Below are positions 14,133 through 23,163 of a stretch of DNA of 57,012 bases, one piece after another. A program made the position numbers and the translations under genes. The notes below the pieces were generated by a model. That model did not search any database. It saw nothing but the letters and a program-made list of their open reading frames with translations, and was not told the origin of the DNA. This stretch comes from CAJINA01 sp964647585 (GTDB taxonomy: Bacteria > Desulfobacterota > Desulfobacteria > Desulfobacterales > CAJINA01), in assembly GCA_964647585.1 (NCBI GenBank), contig CAZYGG010000019.1, positions 1-57,012 on the forward strand. The letters are read 5' to 3'. The first letter of the stretch is position 1. Every line of letters begins with the position of its first letter.

Positions 14133-14207
14133 ATGATAGTTACGCAGAGTACAATCTGGTGCTGGTGGTGGCAAACCCGCGAAAGGGGTCTGCACCGTCC
14201 GGATTGA
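14133..14207 (+). CDS. tryptophan leader peptide
   Basis: A 24-codon leader, MIVTQSTIWCWWWQTRERGL and four more residues, with four Trp codons (WCWWW) clustered at positions 9-13. Clusters like this are the sensing element of ribosome-mediated attenuation. AAGG (14117-14120) lies 12 bases upstream of the ATG. Region 1 GGTGC (14158-14162) over the Trp codons can pair with GCACC (14192-14196). The latter region (CTGCACCGTCC) can instead pair with the first terminator arm (GGACCGTG), allowing a choice between antiterminator and terminator. The DAHP synthase gene follows. Confidence 0.85.
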   Translation: MIVTQSTIWCWWWQTRERGLHRPD

Positions 14208-14232
14208 TCTGTCATAACGATAAAAGATAACC

Positions 14233-14271
14233 AAAGGACCGTGAGCCCCGGAGCTCACGGTCCTTTCTGTT
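14233..14271 (+). terminator. trp attenuator
   Basis: A perfect 14-bp stem AAAGGACCGTGAGC (14233-14246) and GCTCACGGTCCTTT (14253-14266), 6-base loop, followed by CTGTTTT. It begins 25 bases after the leader-peptide stop, the expected place for an attenuator. Confidence 0.88.
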
Positions 14272-14275
14272 TTGA

Positions 14276-14300
14276 GGGGCTGCTGAGTTTCGGCAGCCCC
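14276..14300 (+). ncRNA. second hairpin in the aro leader
   Basis: GGGGCTGC (14276-14283) and GCAGCCCC (14293-14300), 9-base loop, followed by an AT-rich but not T-rich run. Stable, role unknown. Confidence 0.5.
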
Positions 14301-14309
14301 GATTTATTT

Positions 14310-14408
14310 ATATCGTTTGCCTTCGGTAAGACCTGTTGGGATGAGCCTTGAAAAAATGTCTGGCTTAGCTACAGCCCTATAGCTGCACGCAGTTCCGGCA
14401 AACGATAT
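14310..14408 (+). ncRNA. structured leader module 1 (unidentified)
   Basis: A 99-nt module closed by a perfect 12-bp stem ATATCGTTTGCC / GGCAAACGATAT, with internal smaller hairpins (for example GCTACAGC / GCTATAGGGC-like pairs). It does not match a riboswitch I know. Its closing stem is nearly the same as that of module 2. Confidence 0.5.
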
Positions 14409-14521
14409 CTATGGTTTTCCCGAATGGAGATTTAAAGGGTTAAAGGTGATTGAGCGCCTGCTTGGGTACACATACTAAGGGCGGGCCAAAAACGGAAAGG
14501 AAAGTACAAACAACACAGTAG

Positions 14522-14614
14522 ATAGCGTTTGCACGGAACACCCTGGCACTTCTTCGTGTCCTGATAAGGTGCCGGGAAACTGCCAGCTGGGGCAATCTTT
14601 ACGGCAAACGCTAT
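14522..14614 (+). ncRNA. structured leader module 2 adjoining the RBS (unidentified)
   Basis: A 93-nt module closed by a perfect 11-bp stem ATAGCGTTTGC / GCAAACGCTAT, with an internal stem CCTGGCAC / GTGCCGGG. The stem ends directly before AAAGGAGG, the ribosome site of the DAHP synthase gene, so its folding could affect translation. Confidence 0.5.
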
Positions 14615-14626
14615 AAAGGAGGAAAC

Positions 14627-15634
14627 ATGCTGATAGTAATGAGTAACACAGCGACCCAGGCGGAAATTGATGCAGTCGTAGGTGTCGTTGAACGCAACCA
14701 ATGTAAAGCGCGGCCCATACCGGGCGGTGATCGGGTGTCCATCGGCGTGCTGCACAACAAGGGGCCGCTTGACACGGGCTTGTTTCTCGGACTGCCCGGG
14801 GTCAAAGATGTCATCCCGGTGACCCGGCCCTACAAACTGGTCAGCCGGGAATTCAAACCGGAGGATACGGTTGTGTCGGTGGGCGGGGTGGAGATCGGCA
14901 ACGGTCACATGACCATGATTGCCGGTCCCTGCGCGGTGGAGAGCGCCGAGCAGGCCCTGACCATCGCCGGGCACGTGAAAGCGGCCGGGGCCTCGATTTT
15001 CAGGGGGGGCGCGTTCAAACCACGGACTTCGCCCTATTCCTTCCAGGGGCTGGAGGAGGAGGGCCTTAAAATTCTGGCCCGGGTCAGGGAAGAAACCGGC
15101 ATGCCGGTGGTGACCGAGGTCGTGGACGAAAAGACGTTCGGGCTGGTCGAGCAGTATGCGGATATCGTTCAGATCGGAACCCGTAATATGCAGAATTACA
15201 GCCTGTTGAAACGCGCCGGCAAATCAGACCGCCCGGTTTTCCTCAAAAGGGGCATGGCCGCGACCATCGATGAGTGGTTCATGGCGGCGGAATATATCAT
15301 GGAAGGCGGCAATCACAACGTAATCCTCTGCGAAAGAGGGGTGCGCACCTTTGTCCATCACAGCCGCAACACCCTTGATATTTCCGCAATCCCTTATGTC
15401 AGAAATGAAAGCCATCTGCCGATCATTGTCGATCCGAGCCATGCGGCCGGCCGGCGCGACCAGGTCATTCCTCTGAGCCGGGCTGCGATTGCCGGAGATG
15501 CCCACGGATTAATGGTCGAGGTGCACCACCAGCCGGAGAAAGCCCTGAGTGACGGGGCCCAGTCGCTCTACCCGGAGCAGTTCGAAACTTTATGCGGTCA
15601 GGTGCGGGAAATTTTTCGCATTATGCACGGGTAA
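14627..15634 (+). CDS. aroF: 3-deoxy-7-phosphoheptulonate (DAHP) synthase, type I-beta
   Basis: A 335-residue enzyme that condenses phosphoenolpyruvate and erythrose 4-phosphate, the first step to chorismate. Residues 1-70 are the ferredoxin-like regulatory domain (MLIVMSNTATQAEIDAVVGV), typical of the I-beta group where it senses aromatic amino acids. The barrel carries MIAGPCAVESAEQA, FRGGAFKPRTSPYSFQG, VQIGTRNMQNYSLL, VFLKRGM, ERGVRTF and IIVDPSHAAGRRD, the metal and substrate motifs. AAAGGAGG lies 9 bases before the ATG. The long leader with Trp peptide and attenuator indicates tryptophan-controlled expression. Confidence 0.97.
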   Translation: MLIVMSNTATQAEIDAVVGVVERNQCKARPIPGGDRVSIGVLHNKGPLDTGLFLGLPGVKDVIPVTRPYKLVSREFKPEDTVVSVGGVEIGNGHMTMIAGPCAVESAEQALTIAGHVKAAGASIFRGGAFKPRTSPYSFQGLEEEGLKILARVREETGMPVVTEVVDEKTFGLVEQYADIVQIGTRNMQNYSLLKRAGKSDRPVFLKRGMAATIDEWFMAAEYIMEGGNHNVILCERGVRTFVHHSRNTLDISAIPYVRNESHLPIIVDPSHAAGRRDQVIPLSRAAIAGDAHGLMVEVHHQPEKALSDGAQSLYPEQFETLCGQVREIFRIMHG

Positions 15635-15782
15635 TCCGCGCCAGTGAAAGCGATGGCGTTTCGACTTACCGGCTAGATGAAGTTGACTGGATTTACCGCT
15701 TGCTATTTCGGTTTTTCGTTCCTATTTTGTTTGCTCGGATGTGATGTGAGTCAGTCGATGGAACCCATTTCAAACGGTGAGC

Positions 15783-18698
15783 ATGAAACGAAAAGTAGCC
15801 GGCGGCGCGGGGACAACCCGCCCCAGGAAAAAAAGTACGCGCAAGGCCCTGGAACTGGACACCATTGTTGTTAAAGGTGCCCGGGAGCACAACCTCAAGG
15901 ACATCCAGGTCGAGCTGCCCAAGAAGAAACTGATCATTTTTACGGGTGTTTCCGGTTCCGGCAAGTCAAGCCTGGCGTTCGACACTATTTTTGCAGAAGG
16001 CCAGCGCCGGTACGTGGAGTCGCTCTCGGCCTACGCCCGCCAGTTCATCGGCCAGATGGAAAAACCCAAGTACGAAACCATCCGCGGGCTTTCGCCCACC
16101 ATTTCCATCGAGCAGAAGGCGGCCAGTAAAAACCCCCGTTCCACGGTGGGAACCATCACGGAAATCTACGACTACCTGCGGGTTCTCTTCGCCCGGGTGG
16201 GCGAGCAATACTGCTACAAGTGCGGGAAAAAAGTGGGGCGCGGAAACGCCCAGAGCATGGTCTCCCAGATCATGCGGATTCCGGAGGCTTCCCGGATCCT
16301 GCTGCTGGCTCCGATTATCGAGAACCGCAAAGGCGAACACAAAGCGCTTTTTAAGAAGCTGCGCAAAGATGGGTTTGCCCGCATACGGATTGACGGTGTC
16401 GTCCAGGACATCGAGGATGTGCAGAGCCTGGCCAAACACAAGAAGCATAACATCGAAGTGGTTGTGGACCGGCTCCAGATGAAGGGTGGGCAGGCGTTTC
16501 GCAAGCGCCTGACCGATTCGGTGGAGACCGCCCTGCGGGTTGGGCAGGGCAGTCTCATTGTCCACATCCTGGGCCGTGAAGACCTGAAAATGAGCGAGGC
16601 CCGTTCCTGTTGTGGGATAGCCTACCCGGAGCTGGCGCCGCCGCTTTTTTCCTTCAACTCACCCCTGGGGATGTGCCCGGACTGCAACGGTATCGGCAGC
16701 CTGCTCTCCATGGACATTGATAAAATCATTCCCGACAAAAAACTTTCCATTCGGGAAGGCGCCGTCCTGCCCTGGCAGAACTATTTCCTCAAGGCAAACG
16801 GAGCCAATGGTTCCTGGGGCGCCCAGCAGCTGGTGGCGGTCGAAGAACAGTGCGGGGTCGACTACGACATACCCTGGTACAAACTCCCGCAGAAGCACCG
16901 GGATCTGATCCTGAAGGGTTCCAACGGGCGGGAGCTCATCGTCAACTGGAGCTCGCAGAAAATCCAGGGTGAAGTCACCATGGCCTTCGAAGGCATCCTG
17001 AACAGCATGATGCGCCGCTATCGGCAGACCAAATCGGAGAGCGCCAAGAAATGGTATTCAAAATTTTTGTCGGAAACACGCTGCGGCACCTGTGGGGGCA
17101 AACGCCTTAAGCCGGAAGTCCTCAATATCAAAATTAAAAACAAGTCTATCATTGACATCACGGAGATGTCCGTCCAGGACGCCTGGAAGTTTCTAAGTTC
17201 CGTAAAACTCACCGGGAACCGAAAGATCATTGCCACCGAGCTGCTCAAGGAAATCCGGGGCCGTCTCAAATTTCTGATCAACGTCGGCCTGGACTATCTC
17301 TCCCTGGACCGCAAAGGGCCGACCCTGTCCGGGGGTGAATCCCAGCGCATCCGCCTGGCCTCCCAGGTCGGGTCGGAACTTACCGGGGTACTTTATATCC
17401 TGGACGAACCGTCCATCGGGCTTCACCAGCGTGACAATATCCGGCTGCTGGACACCCTGTGCCACCTGCGGGATATCGGCAACACCCTCATCGTGGTGGA
17501 GCATGACCGCGAAACCATGGAGACGGCTGACTGGATTCTCGATTTCGGTCCGGGGGCAGGCCACCTGGGCGGCCAGATCGTGGCCCAGGGCACCCTGGCG
17601 CAGATTAAAAGAAACCGCGCGTCGGTCACCGGTCAGTACCTGCGCGGACAAAAAGAGATCAGTGTGCCGGCCGAGCGCAAGCAGCCGACCGGTAAGGGGC
17701 GCGGCTGGATTACCATCACCGGCGCCCGGGCCAACAACCTGGCCAACATCAGCGTGAAGATTCCGCCCGGCCTGCTGACGGCGGTGACCGGTGTTTCCGG
17801 GGCCGGGAAATCGACCCTGGTGAACCAGATCCTCTACCCGGCCCTGGCGCGTAAACTCCACGCCGCTGCCATTGAGGTGGGGCGTCACAAAGGTGTTTCC
17901 GGCCTGGCCGCCATCGACAAGGTGATCAACATCAACCAGAAGGCCATCGGCCGGACGCCCCGGAGCAATCCGGCCACCTACACCAAGGTCTTTGACCACA
18001 TCCGCGATTTCTTTGCCAAGCTTCCGGAATCCAGGGCACGCGCCTACAAGAAGGGGCGTTTTTCTTTCAATGTGAAAGGGGGGCGGTGTGAGGCCTGCCG
18101 CGGAGACGGGTTTCTCAAAGTGGAAATGCACTTTCTGGCGGATGTGTATGTGCCCTGCGAGAGCTGCCGCGGAAAAAGGTTCAACGACGCCACCCTGGAG
18201 ATACGTTACAAGGGACACTCCATCGCGGACATTCTCGACCTGTCCGTCCACCAGGCCCGGGACTTGTTCAAGAGTCATCCCCGGATCAGGAGAATCCTTG
18301 ACACCCTGATGGATGTGGGACTTTCCTACATCAAGCTGGGGCAGCCGGCCACCACCCTGTCCGGGGGCGAGGCCCAGCGGATCAAACTGGCCCGGGAGCT
18401 GGCCAAGCGGGACACGGGCAAGACCCTGTATATCCTGGACGAACCCACCACCGGTTTGCATTTCCAGGATATCGAGATGCTGCTGGCGGTCCTGCGCCGC
18501 CTCTCCACGGCCGGCAACACCGTGGTGGTCATCGAGCACAACATGGATGTGATCAAGACCTGCGACTGGGTCATTGATCTGGGACCGGAGGGGGGCGCCG
18601 GCGGCGGAAAGATCGTGGCCCAGGGGACGCCTGAAACGGTGGCCCGGTCGAAGGAGAGTTATACCGGGCGTTTTCTTTTAGAGGTGCTTGATACTTGA
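15783..18698 (+). CDS. uvrA: excinuclease ABC subunit A
   Basis: The damage-scanning ATPase of nucleotide excision repair, 971 residues. It has two ABC modules: Walker A GVSGSGKSS near residue 55 and GVSGAGKST near 670; signatures LSGGESQR (about 515) and LSGGEAQR (about 858); Walker B LYILDEPS and LYILDEPTTGLH. Zinc modules appear at CYKCGKKVG, MCPDCNG, and CEACRGDG...CESCRG (about 768). A basic N-terminal extension (KRKVAGGAGTTRPRKKSTRK) precedes the usual VVKGAREHNLKD. ATG 15783 is used; GTG 15777 is possible. It follows the aro gene with a 148-base gap. Confidence 0.98.
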   Translation: MKRKVAGGAGTTRPRKKSTRKALELDTIVVKGAREHNLKDIQVELPKKKLIIFTGVSGSGKSSLAFDTIFAEGQRRYVESLSAYARQFIGQMEKPKYETIRGLSPTISIEQKAASKNPRSTVGTITEIYDYLRVLFARVGEQYCYKCGKKVGRGNAQSMVSQIMRIPEASRILLLAPIIENRKGEHKALFKKLRKDGFARIRIDGVVQDIEDVQSLAKHKKHNIEVVVDRLQMKGGQAFRKRLTDSVETALRVGQGSLIVHILGREDLKMSEARSCCGIAYPELAPPLFSFNSPLGMCPDCNGIGSLLSMDIDKIIPDKKLSIREGAVLPWQNYFLKANGANGSWGAQQLVAVEEQCGVDYDIPWYKLPQKHRDLILKGSNGRELIVNWSSQKIQGEVTMAFEGILNSMMRRYRQTKSESAKKWYSKFLSETRCGTCGGKRLKPEVLNIKIKNKSIIDITEMSVQDAWKFLSSVKLTGNRKIIATELLKEIRGRLKFLINVGLDYLSLDRKGPTLSGGESQRIRLASQVGSELTGVLYILDEPSIGLHQRDNIRLLDTLCHLRDIGNTLIVVEHDRETMETADWILDFGPGAGHLGGQIVAQGTLAQIKRNRASVTGQYLRGQKEISVPAERKQPTGKGRGWITITGARANNLANISVKIPPGLLTAVTGVSGAGKSTLVNQILYPALARKLHAAAIEVGRHKGVSGLAAIDKVININQKAIGRTPRSNPATYTKVFDHIRDFFAKLPESRARAYKKGRFSFNVKGGRCEACRGDGFLKVEMHFLADVYVPCESCRGKRFNDATLEIRYKGHSIADILDLSVHQARDLFKSHPRIRRILDTLMDVGLSYIKLGQPATTLSGGEAQRIKLARELAKRDTGKTLYILDEPTTGLHFQDIEMLLAVLRRLSTAGNTVVVIEHNMDVIKTCDWVIDLGPEGGAGGGKIVAQGTPETVARSKESYTGRFLLEVLDT

Positions 18699-18743
18699 TG
18701 AAAGAACGCTGACCGGCGACGGCACCCATTCCCATCGGCCGTA

Positions 18744-19844
18744 TCATCGCAGCCACCAATAGGTTTGTGTATCTAAATTGGTAAGCCCTGCCTTTTTGGC
18801 TCTATTCAGCACCTTTTTGTATTCCTTGCCCGTTATTTTCCGTGATAACTCAGGATAATCATAGGCTTTATAGTGTGGGCTATACTGGGCCATAATATTG
18901 ACATACGTATCTTTGGGCAAATTTCCAGCGATCCACTCCATAACCTGTTCTGAGCCACTTGTATTATTCGGCATAACCAGATGCCTGATCATCAGGCCTC
19001 TATATATAATGCCATCTTCAGCAGGTTTGGCCACGCCAACCTGGTGGTTCATCTCCTGGATGGCATCTCTTGTTGTGGCAGGATAATCGTTTGCTCCGGA
19101 CGAATACTCGGCAGCCATGTCGCTATTCCAGTATTTGAAATCAGGCAGGTAAATGTCAACTACTCCGGCAAGCATCCTGAGTATCTCAAGCCGCTCATAG
19201 CCACTGGTATTGTATACAACCGGTAGCCGCAGTCCAGACCGCGCGGCGGCATCGAGCGCTTTAAGAATGTGGGCGGAATAATGGGTCGGGGTTACCAGGT
19301 TTATATTGTGGCAACCAATTTTTTGCAGGTGAAGCATCATACCGGCCAATTCAGTGATATTCATTTTATAGCCCAAACCTCGCTGGCTTGTTTCCCAGTT
19401 TTGACAAAACACACATCGTAAGTTGCAGTGAGTTAAAAAGATTGTTCCCGAACCACCATTTCCTACGAGGGGCCTTTCTTCACCGAAATGTGGAAAAAAG
19501 GCGGATACAACAAGGGTTGCGCCGGGAGAATGGCAAAATCCGCGCTCGCCTTTCAGCCGATTAACACCACATTGTCTCGGGCAGAGACAGCAGCTCTCCA
19601 TTGTGGCCCAGAGTTTGTCAGCGCGCTTTTTTAGCTCTCCTGCTTTGCATAACTCCAGATAAGCCGGTTCAAAACCGGAACCGGCAGTGCCGGTTTCGGC
19701 CGACGCAGTCGTTGTTGGATACCCGGATGCTTCAGTCTTGAAGGTGTCGAAAAAAGTTTTAACAAGCCCGGTACCCAAAAAAAGTTTAACGGTGTTTTTT
19801 AAAATGTGTCTTCGTGAGATCTTATTGGAAAATAGTCTTTTCAT
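18744..19844 (-). CDS. PflA-like radical SAM protein with Tat-type signal
   Basis: A 366-residue radical SAM protein. The N-terminus ISRRHILKNTVKLFLGTGLV resembles a twin-arginine signal or anchor. CCLCPRQCGVNRLKGERGFC is the extra N-terminal Cys cluster of the PflA-like group; CNLRCVFCQNW holds the 4Fe-4S motif CxxxCxxC. INLVTPTHYSAHILKAL, VYNTSGYE, DIYLPDFKYWN and IRHLVMPNNTSGSEQVMEW are typical of this group. If exported it would be unusual, because radical SAM enzymes are normally cytoplasmic. The spermidine-synthase-like gene ends only 4 bases upstream, so the pair is an operon. Substrate unknown. Confidence 0.88.
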   Translation of the reverse strand: MKRLFSNKISRRHILKNTVKLFLGTGLVKTFFDTFKTEASGYPTTTASAETGTAGSGFEPAYLELCKAGELKKRADKLWATMESCCLCPRQCGVNRLKGERGFCHSPGATLVVSAFFPHFGEERPLVGNGGSGTIFLTHCNLRCVFCQNWETSQRGLGYKMNITELAGMMLHLQKIGCHNINLVTPTHYSAHILKALDAAARSGLRLPVVYNTSGYERLEILRMLAGVVDIYLPDFKYWNSDMAAEYSSGANDYPATTRDAIQEMNHQVGVAKPAEDGIIYRGLMIRHLVMPNNTSGSEQVMEWIAGNLPKDTYVNIMAQYSPHYKAYDYPELSRKITGKEYKKVLNRAKKAGLTNLDTQTYWWLR

Positions 19845-19848
19845 ATTG

Positions 19849-22146
19849 TTACCTGCTTGAAAGCCGTTTTGGTTGGGTGGTCATAATGATCAAAGTTGCT
19901 AATTTAAACAATCCCACGGTTATGCCAGTGCCGGTAAGGCCAAGCACAGGCAAAAGTACAACCGCGCTGACAATCCCTCCTATCCAGCCGCCCAGCAGGT
20001 CGGAAGCATAAAGCAACCCGGCTGTCCGGCTTAAGCGGTCGCTATTTACAAGATATATCGCGTTTGCCAGGGGGAATTGCGAACCGGTTAAAAACCCTCC
20101 GGTAAATGAAAGAACTAAAAAGAGGATCTTGGAAATAAAGAAGACATCCGGGTTGCCCAGATGCTGATGTGCGGCGTGTAAGGTAAACGGGCAGCCAAGG
20201 GCAAAGCAGATGATTGCGATTTCTAACTTCATAAACAACCTGAAACAATCTTTTAGGCGTGCCAGTACCATGGTGATCAGCATAGCGCCGCAGGCTGCCC
20301 CGGCCATAAACGCTGTTACCAGGACACCTATCCACGCAAATACATATCCGTAAATCGATTGAAAAGTGAAAATCAACATCAGGTCAAATATCATTCCAGC
20401 AAAACCGGTAGTGATGATGGCTAAGGGGATACTGGCCTGATTGGGTAGAATATTTTGAGTCCGAAAAAGCAAATAGAAGAGAAGGAATATGGCCACCGGA
20501 ATTGCCACCATCCACAAGTTTATCCGTTCAAGCTGTTTGAAAAAAAACCGGAGCGAAGGCGAAAACAGGGTATTCCAATGAGCGATACTGAAAAAGAGTC
20601 CCACCGGTTTAAAATCGGAATTGATTTTCCGGGTCCCTCCTTCAAGTTGGCTGGAAAACCAGCTTTGCCAGCCGGGATGCAGCTTTTTCTCGATATGCCA
20701 GGGCACCAACGTTTCCGCATTAATTTCCCGCTGGTTTAGCCTTTCTATAATCTGCATCCTGTCAATCGTAGTGACGCCGGGAGAATCTGATGCCAGGTAA
20801 AGATTTGTGCCGTCCCCGGGCAGGACCCTGATATGCGTGAAGGCTCTTTTGAGAGTATGATAAATACAGCTGGTCAGATTCTTAAGTGCTTCACTCTGGT
20901 AAGTCAGCGCTCCGGGTGACCCAATGACGAGTATGCCCCGGTCATTTAATCTTTGTTTTGCAAGTGCAAAGAACTCTCTGGTGAAAAATCTGTTGGTTTG
21001 TAAGCTGGATGGTTCCAGGATTCCCAATAAAATCAAATCGTATTTATCCTGTGTGGTTTTAAGCAGGAGGCGACCATCCATATGCTTGATCTTTACACGG
21101 CGAGCTTTCAGCTCAGCTTCGGTCAACGGCGTGGGGAATTTTCTCAAAACATCGAGGAGAAGCGGGTCAAGCTCTGCATATTCAATTGCTGCCACCGATG
21201 GATGTTTTAAGGCTTCATTTATCACCCCACCGACGCCTCCGCTTAAAATGAGCAATTTTATCGGCTCAGGATGGGCAAGAAGGGGAAGATGAACAAATTC
21301 TTCAATGAAGGGGATATCCGGAATAGGCGTCATAATATTCGGAATACCATCCTGAAAGAAAATGTATTGCCCCTGGTTTTCTACAACGCAGATATTGCCG
21401 TACCGGGAGTTCTGGTAATGTACAATGTTCTGGTTTTTCCATTGCGCCGTGATCGAATAATTGTGGAGCTTATCCGTCCAACTGAAAACCAGGCACCCGG
21501 AGAAAAAGATCAAGACACCCAAAGTCACCAGAATCGCTTTTTGAGATCGCCCGGTCTGCCAATAGGGCCAGAGCAAAACAAAGCATATGGTAAGATTCAA
21601 TAAAGCGAGCCCTGAAGAAGCTTGAAAGGAGTTAAGAAGGGGAATTAACAAATATGTGCAGACAATTCCGCCGATAATGGTGCCGGCGGTTTCATAAACA
21701 TAAACCGTCCCGATCGAAGATGCATCCTGCTTGGAAAACAGGGCATAAATTTGGCAACTGAAAGGGAATAGTGCGCCGTGAAAAATGCTGACCGGTAGAA
21801 GTATCAGAAAAGAGGAGTAGAACATTGGCAAAAAGCCGATACTTTCACCAATGGAAATCCCGAGCATGCCTTTCAGAATACGGGTCAGAAAAATCGCCAG
21901 GATTAAGGACAGGGAAAAAAGGACCGTAATGGCCGTGAATGTTTCAATCTTGTTTTTGGATTTTTCAGCGGCCCGACCAACAAAGAAACAGCCAAGAGCC
22001 TCAAGAATGAGCCAGTTGGATAGAATAATACCAATACAGAATTCGTTGCCTGAAAAGACAACCAGAAGCTCCCTTAAAAGGAGTATCTCAGCGACCAGCC
22101 CGCTAAATCCCATAGCCAGTATAGCTATATAGATGCGATTTCTCAT
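19849..22146 (-). CDS. membrane protein with central spermidine-synthase-like domain
   Basis: A 765-residue protein: about six helices (1-230), a Rossmann methyltransferase/spermidine-synthase-like domain (about 250-490), then about eight helices (530-760). The soluble domain has YGNICVVENQGQYIFFQDG, LLILSGGVGGVINEALKHP and IEYAELDPLLLD, recalling aminopropyltransferases. The GGGDG loop reads SGGVGG, and the YDVIIxDxxDP segment reads YDLILLGILEP, so the catalytic Asp is missing and polyamine synthesis is unlikely. SAM or another nucleoside ligand may still bind. Operon with the radical SAM gene downstream. Confidence 0.85.
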   Translation of the reverse strand: MRNRIYIAILAMGFSGLVAEILLLRELLVVFSGNEFCIGIILSNWLILEALGCFFVGRAAEKSKNKIETFTAITVLFSLSLILAIFLTRILKGMLGISIGESIGFLPMFYSSFLILLPVSIFHGALFPFSCQIYALFSKQDASSIGTVYVYETAGTIIGGIVCTYLLIPLLNSFQASSGLALLNLTICFVLLWPYWQTGRSQKAILVTLGVLIFFSGCLVFSWTDKLHNYSITAQWKNQNIVHYQNSRYGNICVVENQGQYIFFQDGIPNIMTPIPDIPFIEEFVHLPLLAHPEPIKLLILSGGVGGVINEALKHPSVAAIEYAELDPLLLDVLRKFPTPLTEAELKARRVKIKHMDGRLLLKTTQDKYDLILLGILEPSSLQTNRFFTREFFALAKQRLNDRGILVIGSPGALTYQSEALKNLTSCIYHTLKRAFTHIRVLPGDGTNLYLASDSPGVTTIDRMQIIERLNQREINAETLVPWHIEKKLHPGWQSWFSSQLEGGTRKINSDFKPVGLFFSIAHWNTLFSPSLRFFFKQLERINLWMVAIPVAIFLLFYLLFRTQNILPNQASIPLAIITTGFAGMIFDLMLIFTFQSIYGYVFAWIGVLVTAFMAGAACGAMLITMVLARLKDCFRLFMKLEIAIICFALGCPFTLHAAHQHLGNPDVFFISKILFLVLSFTGGFLTGSQFPLANAIYLVNSDRLSRTAGLLYASDLLGGWIGGIVSAVVLLPVLGLTGTGITVGLFKLATLIIMTTQPKRLSSR

Positions 22147-22429
22147 CGGGCTGAACCTTTTTGCAGTAGATATTATTTTTAATCAGACCCCATAGGGCTC
22201 AAGGGTGGTTTTCTGGCGTAGAAGGTAGAGATGAGGCCCAAGAAAGTTGCTTCCTATCGTCGCAGTAGCATTAATTCTCGGATATACTGGTAGCGGCCCT
22301 TAGGGGGGTGTCCCCGTCAAAGAATATCGGTCCTTCCAGCTTATACGCAAATAGATGTCGCTACAAGGAACAAAACCAGTTCGATTGATATGGCCTCACC
22401 AGGCGAGGATTATCAAGTTTCCTGTTTCT

Positions 22430-23161
22430 TTAACGCGGTACAGATCCGATAATCTCACGGGTTTTTTCCATAAGGGCGTGTATACTGTCTTTATCGTAAC
22501 CGGAAATGTCCAACGGTGGGTGGATAGTCATGGAGGCCCGGCCCGGAAACAGGTCGAAGGATTGCGTGGGCAAAATGGATCGGGTTCCGGAAATGGTAAC
22601 CGGCAGGATGGGAATGCCCAGGTCCAGCGCCATCCGGAAGGCGCCTTTCTTGAATCTTCCCAGCTTGCCGTCCCGGCTGCGGGTGCCTTCCGGGAAGAAG
22701 ATGACGGAGGTGCCGTTGACGATCTTGCTCTTGGCTTCATCGAGGGAGCGCAGGGCGGCGGCGGTGTTTGACCGGTCGATGAATATGTGGCCGATCTTTT
22801 CACAGGCAACCCCCAGGGCGGGTACCCGACGCAGTTCCTGTTTCATCACCCATTTGAAATCGATTCCCAGCCACCCGTAGAGCACGAAGATATCGTACTG
22901 GCTCTGGTGATTGGAGATAATGACATAGGACTGGGTCTTGTCGATATTGTGTTTCCCCCGGGTTTCTACCACCATGGGGGTGACGATACTGTTGAGTCGG
23001 GCCCAGATGATGCCGAAAATACTGCCGAACCTGGGGCCGGTCAGCGTGGCGCCCAGGAATGCCAGCGCCCCGCATAAAAAGGTCGTGCAGACCAGTAAGG
23101 GACCGAATATCAGCCATTTATAAGGTTGATAGAGTATTCTGAGAAACTTTTTCATGGTCAT
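22430..23161 (-). CDS. plsC: 1-acyl-sn-glycerol-3-phosphate acyltransferase
   Basis: A 243-residue membrane acyltransferase forming phosphatidic acid. An N-terminal hydrophobic anchor (about 14-42) is followed by SNHQSQYDIF (HX4D catalytic box), GHIFIDRSN, FFPEGTRSRDGKLGRFKKGA (glycerol-phosphate binding) and LPVTISGTRSILP. It follows the ribbon-helix-helix gene by 2 bases, so the two are an operon. The 280 bases downstream hold nothing recognised. Confidence 0.95.
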   Translation of the reverse strand: MTMKKFLRILYQPYKWLIFGPLLVCTTFLCGALAFLGATLTGPRFGSIFGIIWARLNSIVTPMVVETRGKHNIDKTQSYVIISNHQSQYDIFVLYGWLGIDFKWVMKQELRRVPALGVACEKIGHIFIDRSNTAAALRSLDEAKSKIVNGTSVIFFPEGTRSRDGKLGRFKKGAFRMALDLGIPILPVTISGTRSILPTQSFDLFPGRASMTIHPPLDISGYDKDSIHALMEKTREIIGSVPR

Positions 23162-23163
23162 TC

